From the NCBI GenBank assembly GCA_030429495.1, contig JAUIFH010000006.1, positions 1 through 64,000 of the forward strand: a stretch of 64,000 nucleotides of DNA, read 5' to 3'. The DNA comes from Alphaproteobacteria bacterium (GTDB taxonomy: Bacteria; Pseudomonadota; Alphaproteobacteria; Rhodobacterales; Rhodobacteraceae). The position numbers and the translations under genes were made by a program. The notes under the pieces were generated by a model that saw nothing but the letters and a program-made list of their open reading frames with translations, searched no databases and had not been told where the DNA came from. This document shows positions 24,839-33,643 of this stretch, piece after piece. How positions within the stretch are numbered: the stretch's first letter is position 1; each line of letters starts with the position of its first letter.

Positions 24839-27580
24839 TCAGATCTTGTCCTTGAGCGCCATCAGCGCGGCGAAGGGATTGTCCGGGTCGATCCGGTCCT
24901 TCTTCGGTGGCCGGGATTCGAAGTTGCGCCCGCCCTGATCCTCGCGCTTGCCCTTGCCGCCCAAGTTGCCCCTGGCCCCCTTGGGCCTGTCGCCGCGCGG
25001 CTTGCCCTCACGACGTTCGCCGCCGGGCTTGCCCTCACGCCGCTCGCCGCGTTGCGGACGGTCGCCGCGCGGCGCGCGCGGCTTCGGCGCCCAGGTGAAG
25101 GTGTAGAAGACCTCGGCCTCGGTCACTGTCTGAAGCGCCGCCTCCTCCTCGGTGATCGGATTGGCGCTCGTGCCTTCCTCGGCCGGTCTGGCGACCGGTT
25201 CCGAACGCACCTTCTCGCGCTCGCCCCGCTCGCCCTTGTAGCCAAGGCCCGCCATCAGGTCGGCGAATTGTTCAAGCGTCATGCCCGTGATCGACAGCAT
25301 TTCCGGCGTCGCCTCGAACCCGGCGCGGCTGTCCTGGGTGCGCAGAATATCGGCAAGCCGTTCCAGCATGTCGATGCGGATCGCGCGGGCACCGGCCGGA
25401 TGATAGCCGGAAAGCGTGTAGTAGCCCTTGGGCACTTCCGGAATGTTCGGCACCGTGACAAGGCCGGGTGGCGGGCTTTCGGGGAACTCGTCGAGGCCTT
25501 CGTTCAGAGACCACAGAACCAGCCGGAGCCGCGTCGGGGCGGGCTTCAGGAGGAGCGGCTGGAAGATCGTGTACTGGCCGAACCGCACGCCATGCTTGCG
25601 CAGGCTGCCGCGCATGTCCTGATCGAGCGCCTTGACCTCGTCGGCCACGCCCTCGCGCGGGAGAACGCCCAGCGCCTCGGCAAGGCGGAACGCGAAACCG
25701 CGCGCCAGCCCGCTCAGGGTCTCGTCGCGGGAAAGGTTCAGGAGCGGCTCGAAATGAAGCGCGATCTTGCGGTCGATGAAATGCTGGAGCCTGCGGCGGA
25801 CCTTCTCGGCCACGTCGAAACCGGCCTCCTCATCCACGAAAGCCTCGACCTGCGGCTTCATCACCTCGGCGCCCTTCACGAGCTTGCCGACGGCGGAGGA
25901 GCCCCACATCAGGCCACCCTGCTCGGTAAAGTCGAACTCGGTGTCGGGCGCGTTGTAGAAGCGATCCGCGCGCAGATGGAATTCGGGGCGCAGCGCCTCG
26001 TAGGCCGCCTGCTTCAGCGTCTTCGCCTCGTCCGGGGAGGCCGATCCGTCCTGATGGAAGCGGAACCCTTCGAGACGGCCGACGAATTCGCCCTCGACCG
26101 TCACCTCGCCCTTGTCGTTCACCTCGGCCACGAGGCCCTCCTTCTGCTTGAGCCGGCGGAGAAGCACGCTTGTCCGCCGGTCCACAAATCGCTGTGTCAG
26201 CGCGCCGTGTAGCGCGTCCGACAGGCGGTCTTCTACAGCGCGCGTCTCGTCGCGCCAATGGGTTTCGTCCTGAACCCAGCCGGAACGTTGCGCGACATAG
26301 GTCCATGTGCGGATATATGCCAGCCGTTTCGACAATGTGTCGATATCGCCCTCGGTCTTGTCGATCCGGCGGATTTGCGCTGCCAGCCAGTCATCAGGTA
26401 CGTGCCCGTCCTGCAGGAAACCGAAGATGCGCTGCAAAAGGTTCGCGTGTTCCTGCGCCGAGATGCCTTGGAAATCAGGGATGCGGCAGACATCCCAGAG
26501 AAGCCTCAGATCGCGGGCATGCCGCGCCCGGTCGCGGATCACCGGCAGGTCGGCCAGCGTCTTCAGCGCGCGGAGGTCGTCGGCCTCGCGCCCCCGCATC
26601 AGCCATTCGTCCTTCGGCGAAACCTCCAGCGAGGCAATCAGCCGGTCCAGCGTGCCGAAATCAAGCACCGAGGACCGCCAGTTCAGCCGCTGGATCGGGC
26701 TGAAGCGGTGGTTCTCGATACTGTCGACGACCTCGGGGGCGAGGGGTGCGGCCTCCCCCGTTACACCGAAGGTGCCGGGCGCCATGTGGCGGCCGGCGCG
26801 GCCTGCGATCTGGGCCAGTTCGTGCGGGAAGAGGTTCCGCATCCGCCAGCCGTCGAATTTCGCGGTCGCCGAGAAGCCGACATGGTTGATGTCGAGGTTC
26901 AGCCCCATGCCGATCGCGTCGGTCGCGACGAGGTAGTCGACCTCGCCGTTTTGATACATCGCCACCTGTGCGTTGCGCGTTCGGGGCGAAAGCGCGCCCA
27001 TCACCACCGCCGCCCCGCCCTTCTGGCGGCGGATCAGTTCGGCGATGGCATAGACATTTTCAACAGAAAACCCGACGATGGCGGATCGCGTGGGCATCCG
27101 GCTTATCTTCTTCGAACCTGCATAGGTGAGCGTCGAGAACCGCTCCCGACGCAGGAACTGGACCTTCGGCACAAGTGCCGCGATCGCGCTGCGCATCGTA
27201 TCGGCACCGAGAAACAGCGTCTCCTTCAGCCCGCGCGAGTGCAGCAGCCGGTCAGTGAAGACGTGGCCGCGCTCGGGATCGGCGCAAAGCTGAATTTCGT
27301 CGACGGCGAGGAAGTCGCAGCCGATGTCGGTCGGCATCGCTTCGACCGTGCAGACCCAGTACTGCGCGCGGGCGCCGACGATCCGTTCCTCGCCCGTCAC
27401 CAGCGCGGCGACGGATGGACCGCGCGCGGCCACGATGCGGTCATAGACCTCGCGCGCGAGCAGGCGCAGCGGCAAGCCGATCACACCCGTTCGGTGCGCG
27501 AGCATTCGTTCGATCGCGTAATGTGTCTTGCCAGTGTTGGTCGGCCCGAGGACCGCCGTGATCCTCGTCTCCGCCGCCAT
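24839..27580 (-). CDS. Suv3-like ATP-dependent RNA/DNA helicase
   Basis: This 913-aa helicase has Walker A GPTNTGKT (12-19), motif II DEIQ (94-97), motif III-type region with GADTMRSA and a C-terminal RecA domain with motif VI QIAGRAGRH, matching the Suv3/Ski2-like group. Residues about 500-800 include the helical part of Suv3-type proteins. The last 100 residues are Arg/Gly/Lys-rich with a tandem GERREGKPG / GERREGKPR repeat, suitable for RNA binding. It probably unwinds structured RNA for decay. Ten bases separate it from the upstream TPR gene. Confidence 0.88.
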   Translation of the reverse strand: MAAETRITAVLGPTNTGKTHYAIERMLAHRTGVIGLPLRLLAREVYDRIVAARGPSVAALVTGEERIVGARAQYWVCTVEAMPTDIGCDFLAVDEIQLCADPERGHVFTDRLLHSRGLKETLFLGADTMRSAIAALVPKVQFLRRERFSTLTYAGSKKISRMPTRSAIVGFSVENVYAIAELIRRQKGGAAVVMGALSPRTRNAQVAMYQNGEVDYLVATDAIGMGLNLDINHVGFSATAKFDGWRMRNLFPHELAQIAGRAGRHMAPGTFGVTGEAAPLAPEVVDSIENHRFSPIQRLNWRSSVLDFGTLDRLIASLEVSPKDEWLMRGREADDLRALKTLADLPVIRDRARHARDLRLLWDVCRIPDFQGISAQEHANLLQRIFGFLQDGHVPDDWLAAQIRRIDKTEGDIDTLSKRLAYIRTWTYVAQRSGWVQDETHWRDETRAVEDRLSDALHGALTQRFVDRRTSVLLRRLKQKEGLVAEVNDKGEVTVEGEFVGRLEGFRFHQDGSASPDEAKTLKQAAYEALRPEFHLRADRFYNAPDTEFDFTEQGGLMWGSSAVGKLVKGAEVMKPQVEAFVDEEAGFDVAEKVRRRLQHFIDRKIALHFEPLLNLSRDETLSGLARGFAFRLAEALGVLPREGVADEVKALDQDMRGSLRKHGVRFGQYTIFQPLLLKPAPTRLRLVLWSLNEGLDEFPESPPPGLVTVPNIPEVPKGYYTLSGYHPAGARAIRIDMLERLADILRTQDSRAGFEATPEMLSITGMTLEQFADLMAGLGYKGERGEREKVRSEPVARPAEEGTSANPITEEEAALQTVTEAEVFYTFTWAPKPRAPRGDRPQRGERREGKPGGERREGKPRGDRPKGARGNLGGKGKREDQGGRNFESRPPKKDRIDPDNPFAALMALKDKI

Positions 27581-27590
27581 GGGACCGCTC

Positions 27591-28151
27591 CTAGAGTTCG
27601 GTGCCGGTGGTCTCTTTCTCCAACCGCTCGAGCGCCTGCCTTATCGCGTCCTGATGCGGATGTATAGCGAGCGAGGCGCGGTAGACCTCTTTCGCGCGCT
27701 CGTCCTCGCCCAGTTCTTCGAGAATCTGGCCAAGCCCCGACAGCGCGCCGAAATGGTGGTCGTTCAGCGCCAGTGTCCGGCGGATGTCCGCGATCGACGG
27801 GCCGAACCGGCCGGCAAGGAAATAGGCCGTCGCGCGGGCGTTCCAGCCTTCGGCGAAATCCGGCGCATGATCGGTCAGCGCGGTGAAATGCTCGATCGCC
27901 GCGACGAGGTCCCCGGCCTCCATCGCGGCGCGGCCGCGCTGAAGCAGCAGATCCATCGAGGGCGATCCAGATTTCGACCATTCGCGCAGGATATCGGCCT
28001 GTGTGCGCCGCCACTCCTGATTGTCAGGATTGGCCAGTTCCGCGTATAGGTTGTCGAGCGGCTCCGACGCCGACAGAACCGGGGCGGACAGGAATAACGC
28101 TGCGGCAAAAGCCGCCAGGAAGGACAAGAGGAGGGTGGAACAGGAGCGCAT
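27591..28151 (-). CDS. Secreted TPR-repeat protein
   Basis: The 186-aa product begins with a signal peptide (residues 1-28, cleavage after LSA) and then contains three to four tetratricopeptide-like repeats (about 65-180), visible as RGRAAMEAGDLVAAIEHF, ARATAYFLAGRFGPSIADIRRTLAL and GLGQILEELGEDERAKEVYRASL. It is probably a periplasmic scaffold for protein-protein contacts. The start ATG at 28151 is preferred over the longer open frame. It lies 10 bases before the helicase gene and likely shares its transcript, but a functional link is not shown. Confidence 0.85.
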   Translation of the reverse strand: MRSCSTLLLSFLAAFAAALFLSAPVLSASEPLDNLYAELANPDNQEWRRTQADILREWSKSGSPSMDLLLQRGRAAMEAGDLVAAIEHFTALTDHAPDFAEGWNARATAYFLAGRFGPSIADIRRTLALNDHHFGALSGLGQILEELGEDERAKEVYRASLAIHPHQDAIRQALERLEKETTGTEL

Positions 28152-28218
28152 TACCGGGCAGAGTGTACCCGAACCGCGCCGGAAAGCGAGAGGCGCGATG
28201 CTCACATTTGGAGGAACG

Positions 28219-28506
28219 ATGAGTGATGTGGTGAATGCGGCCGTGGCCGCGCTGAACGAGAAACTGTCGGGCGGCTTCGCGGGAACGGCGAAATTCGTGA
28301 TCGAAGGCGAAGGCGCGCTGATGGTCGACGGGTCCGGCGTGCGCGCTGGCGACGACGAGGCCGACGTGACGCTGACGGCAGACCGCGAGACCTTCGAGGG
28401 TATCCTTTCGGGCGAGGTGAACCCGACGGCAGCCTTCATGCAGGGCAAGCTTGCCGTTGACGGCGACATGGGTCTTGCCATGCAGCTCGGCGCGGCCCTC
28501 GCCTGA
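28219..28506 (+). CDS. SCP2 sterol-binding domain protein
   Basis: This 95-aa single SCP2 domain has strands AKFVIEGEGALMVDGSGV and DVTLTADRETFEGILSGE (residues 48-65), and a helix FMQGKLAVDGDMGLAMQL. It forms a hydrophobic pocket for lipids or acyl chains; the bacterial ligand is unknown. GGAGGAACG before the ATG is a strong ribosome-binding site and marks the start at 28219. It is followed 4 bases later by the lysophospholipase-like gene, so probably a two-gene lipid-related operon. Confidence 0.9.
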   Translation: MSDVVNAAVAALNEKLSGGFAGTAKFVIEGEGALMVDGSGVRAGDDEADVTLTADRETFEGILSGEVNPTAAFMQGKLAVDGDMGLAMQLGAALA

Positions 28507-28510
28507 GCGG

Positions 28511-29443
28511 ATGGAGGCAGCTCCGTTCTTCGCCGAGGTGGCCGATGCGCCCGAAGGGGCGACCTGCGTCTGGCTGAAGACCTCTGACGGTGTGAGAATT
28601 CGCGCCGCCCATTGGCGTGGCGGCGACAAGGGAACGGTGCTGCTGTTCCCCGGCCGCACGGAGTATATCGAGAAATATGGCCCGGCTGCCGGCGAATTCG
28701 CCGCCAGGGGTTATTCTATGGTGTCGTTGGACTGGCGCGGCCAGGGCATCGCCGACCGGCTTCTGGAGGACCGCGCGCCCGGTCATGTCGACCGGTTCTC
28801 CGACTATCAGCACGATGTCGCCGCGCTTATGGATTTCGTATCTGCCGAGAGCCTTCCTAAACCTTGGTTCGTGATCGGCCATTCGATGGGCGGCTGCATC
28901 GGGCTGCGCGCGATCTATGACGGCCTTCCGGTCAACGCGGCCACGTTCTCGGCGCCGATGTGGGGCATCAAGATGCAGGCGATCCTGCGCCCGGTGGCCT
29001 GGACCCTTTCGACGATCGCGCCGCTGTTCGGACAGGGGCACCGGCTGGTGCCGTCGACCTCGGCCACGACCTATGTGCTGGATGCCGATTTCGAGGGCAA
29101 TGTCCTGACCCGCAACCGCGAGATGTTCGACTTCATGCGACGGCAACTGATCGCCCATCCCGAACTGGCGATCGGCGGGCCGACGCTCCGCTGGCTGCAT
29201 GAGGCGCTGTGCGAAACGCGGGCGCTGTCGAGGATGCCCTCACCCGCCCTGCCCTGCCTTACCGTCCTCGGCGCCGAGGAGCGGATCGTTCATTCCGAGG
29301 CGATCCACGAGCGCATGGCCCACTGGCCCGGGTCCGAGTTCGACCTCGTCGGCAGCGCGGAACACGAACTGATGATGGAGGGGCCGGAGACTCGGAAGAA
29401 GTTCTTCGACCGCGCGGCGGCCCTTTTCGACACGTCCCGCTGA
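28511..29443 (+). CDS. Alpha/beta hydrolase, lysophospholipase (PldB)-like
   Basis: This 310-aa serine hydrolase has GRTEYIEKYGPAAGEFAARGY and DWRGQG typical of the PldB/monoglyceride lipase group. The nucleophile elbow is GHSMGG (about 119-124), with Asp and the terminal His in AEHELMMEG supplying the rest of the triad. No signal peptide, so it is cytosolic or membrane-associated. It is translated 4 bases after the SCP2 gene and likely acts on lysophospholipids or monoacylglycerols. Confidence 0.87.
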   Translation: MEAAPFFAEVADAPEGATCVWLKTSDGVRIRAAHWRGGDKGTVLLFPGRTEYIEKYGPAAGEFAARGYSMVSLDWRGQGIADRLLEDRAPGHVDRFSDYQHDVAALMDFVSAESLPKPWFVIGHSMGGCIGLRAIYDGLPVNAATFSAPMWGIKMQAILRPVAWTLSTIAPLFGQGHRLVPSTSATTYVLDADFEGNVLTRNREMFDFMRRQLIAHPELAIGGPTLRWLHEALCETRALSRMPSPALPCLTVLGAEERIVHSEAIHERMAHWPGSEFDLVGSAEHELMMEGPETRKKFFDRAAALFDTSR

Positions 29444-29469
29444 CGCGAAACCGGCAGCGCCCGTTACGG

Positions 29470-30201
29470 TCAGATACTGAGCGGGATCTTCCCGAAACTC
29501 ATGCGGAGCGCCTTCGACCACGCCTCGCTCATGCGGCGGAAGTCGTCGTCGCCCGGCTCGATCCGGCGCTGCTGGGTAACGCGACATTCGTCCCGCTCGA
29601 TCACGGCGATGTCCAACGGCATCCCGACCGTCAGGTTCGACCTGAGCGTCGAGTCCATCGACAGGATCACCGCTTTCTGGCCATCCGCGAGCGAGGTGTC
29701 GGGCTGCACCATTCGGTCGAGGATCGGCTTGCCGTATTTGTGCTCGCCGATCTGGAGGAACGGCGTGTCTTCCGTCGCCTCGATGAAATTGCCCTCCGGG
29801 TAGATCAGGAACATGCGCATCACGCCGCCCTTTCTCTGCCCGGCAACGATCATCGATGCCGCGCCGAACTGGCCGTTCGACTTCAGCCGCTGGTCCACCG
29901 CGTCGCGCACCGACCAGAGCGTCGCGCCGATGATCTCGGCAACCTTGAGCATCGTTGGCGCGAGCAGGATCGAGGTTTCGGGCGTCGCCTCGGGATCCTC
30001 GATCGCCTCCTGAAGCTTGGCCAGCGTCGCCTGCGTCACCGAAAGGCTGCCTGCCGTGAGGATCGCGATCACCCGCTCGCCCGGCTCCTCGAACAGGAAC
30101 ATCTTGCGATATGTCGCGATATTGTCGAGCCCGGCATTGGTGCGGGTATCCGACAGGAGCACCATGCCCTCGTTCAGCAGAAGCGCGACGCAGTACGTCA
30201 T
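29470..30201 (-). CDS. Anbu, ancestral beta-type proteasome-like protease
   Basis: This 243-aa Ntn-hydrolase is an Anbu subunit. The N-terminal Thr2 after Met becomes the nucleophile; SDTRTNAGLDNI (17-28) holds the Asp and FKM/RKM region (about 32-34) the Lys. It forms a ring-like self-assembled oligomer in characterised members. It is the last gene of a minus-strand operon with transglutaminase, alpha-E and circularly permuted ATP-grasp genes, a context known for Anbu and thought to be linked to synthesis and removal of an amide or peptide modification. Substrate unknown. Confidence 0.92.
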   Translation of the reverse strand: MTYCVALLLNEGMVLLSDTRTNAGLDNIATYRKMFLFEEPGERVIAILTAGSLSVTQATLAKLQEAIEDPEATPETSILLAPTMLKVAEIIGATLWSVRDAVDQRLKSNGQFGAASMIVAGQRKGGVMRMFLIYPEGNFIEATEDTPFLQIGEHKYGKPILDRMVQPDTSLADGQKAVILSMDSTLRSNLTVGMPLDIAVIERDECRVTQQRRIEPGDDDFRRMSEAWSKALRMSFGKIPLSI

Positions 30202-30234
30202 GATCCGGTCCTCATCCCCTTGTTCGGCGCGACA

Positions 30235-31047
30235 CTATTGCTGCGCCTGAAGGACCGCAACCTCGACGTCGAGACTCTCTTCCCCCGGGCCCTGTGCGAT
30301 GCCGCGAATGGGCGCTGCGTCGCGGGCATCGAAACCGGAACCGAGGCGGACATAGCGGTCGTCGGGGCAGCAGCGGTTCGCCGGATCGAAGCCGATCCAG
30401 CCCAGAGCCTTGATCCAGACCTCCGCCCAGGCATGCGCCGCCTCATGCGGGGTGCCGTCCTCGGTCGCGAAGAGGTAGCCCGAGACATAGCGCGCAGGCA
30501 GGCCGAGGACGCGAGCGGCGGCGATCAGCGCATGGGCATGGTCCTGACAGACCCCCTCGCCCAGCGCCAGCGCCTCGGCCGCCGTCGTGTGCGCCTCGGT
30601 CGCGCCGGGGCGATAGGCGATGGCCTCCGCGACGGCGCCCGACAGGCCGTGCGCACGCTCAAGCGGTTCGTGCGCATCGTCCGCGACCGCGCGGGCAAGA
30701 TCCGTCAGCGCCGCGTCGGCGCGTGTCGCCAGCGTCTCGCGCAGATAGACGGCCGGGTTGACGACCTCCCGGTGTCCGGTCAGAAGCCCGGTCAGGTCCG
30801 CGGTCTCGACCGTGCCGCCGACCGTGACGGTCACGTGATCGGCCGGGCCGCGGACCGACCAGCTTTCGATCCAGTCCCCGGCCCCGTCGCGGAACCCCGC
30901 ACCCTGCTGGCCGCCCTCGACCGCGATCTGCCAGTCGATCACCTTCTGCCCGTCGTAGACCGATGGCGTCAGCCGCAGGCTTTGCACGGCCAGCCGGATC
31001 GGCGCGTCGTAGCAATAGGTGGTCCGGTGCGAAACGCTGAGCCTCAC
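30235..31047 (-). CDS. Transglutaminase-like cysteine protease
   Basis: This 270-aa transglutaminase-fold protein has the conserved N-terminal domain (LSVSHRTTYCYDAP at the start) and catalytic Cys in EGVCQDHAHALI, His in HAAHAWAEVW and Asp in GWIGFDPANR. In this genomic setting these enzymes are predicted to cleave or ligate amide bonds. The gene overlaps the upstream alpha-E gene (ATGA, bases 31044-31047) and is 33 bases from anbu. Cytosolic; role inferred from family and context. Confidence 0.9.
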   Translation of the reverse strand: MRLSVSHRTTYCYDAPIRLAVQSLRLTPSVYDGQKVIDWQIAVEGGQQGAGFRDGAGDWIESWSVRGPADHVTVTVGGTVETADLTGLLTGHREVVNPAVYLRETLATRADAALTDLARAVADDAHEPLERAHGLSGAVAEAIAYRPGATEAHTTAAEALALGEGVCQDHAHALIAAARVLGLPARYVSGYLFATEDGTPHEAAHAWAEVWIKALGWIGFDPANRCCPDDRYVRLGSGFDARDAAPIRGIAQGPGEESLDVEVAVLQAQQ

Positions 31048-31997
31048 CGCATTTCTCCGCTGAGATAAGTGTCGCGCACGACTGCCGCGATCCGTCCGGT
31101 CTGGCGGATGAAGCGGGCGAGGAATTCGTGCATGCCTTCCTCGAATATCCGTTCGACTGTCAGCCCCGCCACCTCGTCACGCAGGCTGACGGCGGCTTCC
31201 TGCGCCGGGGTCGGCCGGCCATAGGCGGACGCCAGATGATCGAGATGCGCAGCAGCGCCGGAAACCGAGGTCAGAAGAGAGCGCGGACACTGGCGATTGA
31301 GGATCAGAAAATCCGCGATCTTCGCCGCCGTCACATCGCCGCCATAGGCCCAGTGGAAGGCGCGGTGCGCCGAAAGCGCCCGAAGGAGCGTCATCCACTG
31401 ATAGGAATCGAGCCCCGTGCCCACATAATCCGCACGCGGCAGGAGGACATAATACTTCACGTCGATCAGCCGCGCGGTGTTGTCGGCGCGTTCCAGCCGG
31501 TAGCCGAGGCCGAGGAAATCGTAGCCGTCGTTCCGCAGCAGCGTCGCGTCGATCGCGCCACGCACCTGCGCGGCATGGCGCATCGTCCATTCGGTCAGCC
31601 GGCCCAGCTCCAGCTCGCTGCGCGGCTGGCGTTCGAGTTGGCGCATCTCCTGAAACGCGGTGTTGAGCGCGTCCCAGACCTGTTCGGTCAGCGCCGTCCG
31701 CACGATCCGCCCGTTTTCCCGCGCGCGTTCCAGACAGGAAGCGACGGAAGAAGGGTTGTCGCGGTCGAAGAAAAGATAGCTTTCGATGTTCCGCTGGATC
31801 GGATCGCCGTATGTCTTCGCAAAGCCTAGGGCCGTGCCCGAAGCCTGCAACAGCGATTCCCATTCGTTGCGGTAGCCATGCCCGGCCGAGGGCAGAAGTG
31901 CGATACGCCCGCCCACTTCCAGAAGCCGCGCCATCATCTCGGCCCGCTCCATGTAGCGTCCGATCCAGAAAAGGTTGTCTGCGGTCCGGCTCAGCAT
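31044..31997 (-). CDS. Alpha-E domain protein
   Basis: This 317-aa nearly all-helical protein starts with MLSRTADNLFWIGRYMERAE, the hallmark of the alpha-E family; further family segments include FLGLGYRLERADNTARLIDVKY and YVGTGLDSYQWMTLLRALSAHRAF. No catalytic motif is known. It is thought to work with the circularly permuted ATP-grasp protein (sometimes the two are fused) and is separated from it by 4 bases, and overlaps the transglutaminase gene by 4. Confidence 0.9.
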   Translation of the reverse strand: MLSRTADNLFWIGRYMERAEMMARLLEVGGRIALLPSAGHGYRNEWESLLQASGTALGFAKTYGDPIQRNIESYLFFDRDNPSSVASCLERARENGRIVRTALTEQVWDALNTAFQEMRQLERQPRSELELGRLTEWTMRHAAQVRGAIDATLLRNDGYDFLGLGYRLERADNTARLIDVKYYVLLPRADYVGTGLDSYQWMTLLRALSAHRAFHWAYGGDVTAAKIADFLILNRQCPRSLLTSVSGAAAHLDHLASAYGRPTPAQEAAVSLRDEVAGLTVERIFEEGMHEFLARFIRQTGRIAAVVRDTYLSGEMR

Positions 31998-32001
31998 GGT
32001 T

Positions 32002-33417
32002 TCACTCCGCCAGAACCCAGGTGTCCTTGACGCCCCCGCCCTGCGACGAGTTGACGACGAGTGACCCTTCCGTAAGCGCCACGCGGGTCAGTCCGCCCTG
32101 CACCAGTTCGATCGTCTCGCCCACCAGGCAATAGGGCCTGAGATCGACGTGGCGCGGCGCGATCCCCTCGGCCACGAAGGACGGACAGGTCGACAGCGCG
32201 AGTGTCGGCTGGGCGATGTAGTTGTCGGGATCGGCCTCGATCTTGGCGCGGAAATTCTCCACCTGTTCTGTGGTCGATTTCGGGCCGACGAGCATCCCGT
32301 AGCCTCCCGACCCGTGCACTTCCTTGACCACCAGTTCCGGCAGATGGTCGAGGACATAGCGAAGATCGTCCTCCTCGGCGCATTTCCAGGTCGGCACGTT
32401 TTGCAGGATCGGCTCCTCGCCAAGATAGAAGCGCACCATGTCGGGAACATAGGTATAGACCGCCTTGTCGTCGGCCACGCCCGCACCGGGTGCGGAGCAG
32501 ATCGACACCCCGCCCGACCGGTAGACATCCATCAGCCCCGGCACGCCAAGCATCGAATCGGGCCGGAAACAAAGGGGGTCGAGGAAGGCGTCGTCGATCC
32601 GGCGGTAGATCACGTCCAGCCGCTTCGGCCCCTCGGTCGTGCGCATCCAGACAAGCCCGCCCTCGACGAAAAGATCCGGCCCTTCGACCAGTTCGACACC
32701 CATCAGATCGGCCAGAAAGGAATGTTCGTAGTAGGCGGAATTGAAATGGCCCGGCGTCAGGATCGCCACCGTCGGATCGCCGTCGCATTTCGCGGGCGCG
32801 ACAGAGGCGAGCGTACGGCGCAGAAGCTCGGGGTAGGCCTCCACCGGCTCGATCCGGTTTTCGCGGAAAAGGGCGGGGAACATGCGCATCATGATCTCGC
32901 GGTTTTCCAGCATGTAGCTGACGCCCGACGGTGTGCGGCAGTTATCCTCCAGCACGAAGAACTCGTCCGGCCCGGTGCGGACAAGGTCGATCCCGACGAT
33001 ATGGGAAAAGACACCTTTCGGCGGCACGAACCCCACCACCGCCTTTTCATAGGCCTCGTTGCCGTAGACGAGATGGGCGGGAATGCGGCCGGCGCGCACG
33101 ATCTCGCCCCGCCCGTAGACATCGACGAGAAAAGCGTTGAGCGCGCGGGCGCGCTGCTTGATCCCGCGTTCCAGCCGGCGCCATTCCGTTTGCGAAAAGA
33201 CACGTGGGAACATGTCGAAAGGGATCAGCCGGTCGGGGTCACCGCCTTCGCCATAGACCGCAAAGGTGATACCGATGCGGCGAAAGAGCGCCTCAGCTTC
33301 CGCCTGCTTCATCTGCCGCAATTCGGCCGGCATGGACCGGGTCCATCCTTCCAGCGCAGCATAGAGGCTGCGCACGGCACCGCTGTCATACATCTCGTTG
33401 AAACAGGCTTCCGTCAT
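32002..33417 (-). CDS. Circularly permuted type 2 ATP-grasp protein
   Basis: This 471-aa enzyme belongs to the permuted ATP-grasp family. The signature NCRTPSGVSYMLENR (about 159-173) and KEVHGSGGYGMLVGP nucleotide-binding segment (about 372-386) are visible, with VVNSSQGGGVKDTWVL at the end. ATP-grasp enzymes form amide bonds through acyl phosphates; here the substrate is unknown. Start ATG 33417, with GAGGGCGG just before, is chosen because the upstream open frame extends into the promoter gap. First gene of the four-gene Anbu operon. Confidence 0.92.
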   Translation of the reverse strand: MTEACFNEMYDSGAVRSLYAALEGWTRSMPAELRQMKQAEAEALFRRIGITFAVYGEGGDPDRLIPFDMFPRVFSQTEWRRLERGIKQRARALNAFLVDVYGRGEIVRAGRIPAHLVYGNEAYEKAVVGFVPPKGVFSHIVGIDLVRTGPDEFFVLEDNCRTPSGVSYMLENREIMMRMFPALFRENRIEPVEAYPELLRRTLASVAPAKCDGDPTVAILTPGHFNSAYYEHSFLADLMGVELVEGPDLFVEGGLVWMRTTEGPKRLDVIYRRIDDAFLDPLCFRPDSMLGVPGLMDVYRSGGVSICSAPGAGVADDKAVYTYVPDMVRFYLGEEPILQNVPTWKCAEEDDLRYVLDHLPELVVKEVHGSGGYGMLVGPKSTTEQVENFRAKIEADPDNYIAQPTLALSTCPSFVAEGIAPRHVDLRPYCLVGETIELVQGGLTRVALTEGSLVVNSSQGGGVKDTWVLAE

Positions 33418-33643
33418 CCGCCCTCGCACACCGCCCGGCGATTCCGCGGGCATTTGTCCAATTGTTAGGCATCTGTGGCGGCAGCGGAAAGCGATCACGC
33501 GACTTTCGTCGTGGCAAGCGCCGGGAATGCGAAGAAAAAAGGCCCTTTGCCCAATCCTTGAGCGGCGCATCGTGGCCCACCCGGCCTTGCGAAGCGCACG
33601 GTCCCCGCCTTATCTCTGGGGCGAGGCCAGAAATGAGGACATC

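Noticed and set aside
29209-31068. 619-codon plus-strand frame opposite anbu and transglutaminase
   Set aside because: It is explained by the complement of two conserved genes; composition is Arg/Asp/His-rich without domains.
32149-33468. Long plus-strand frame opposite the ATP-grasp gene
   Set aside because: The ATP-grasp motifs on the other strand are unambiguous; this is a shadow.
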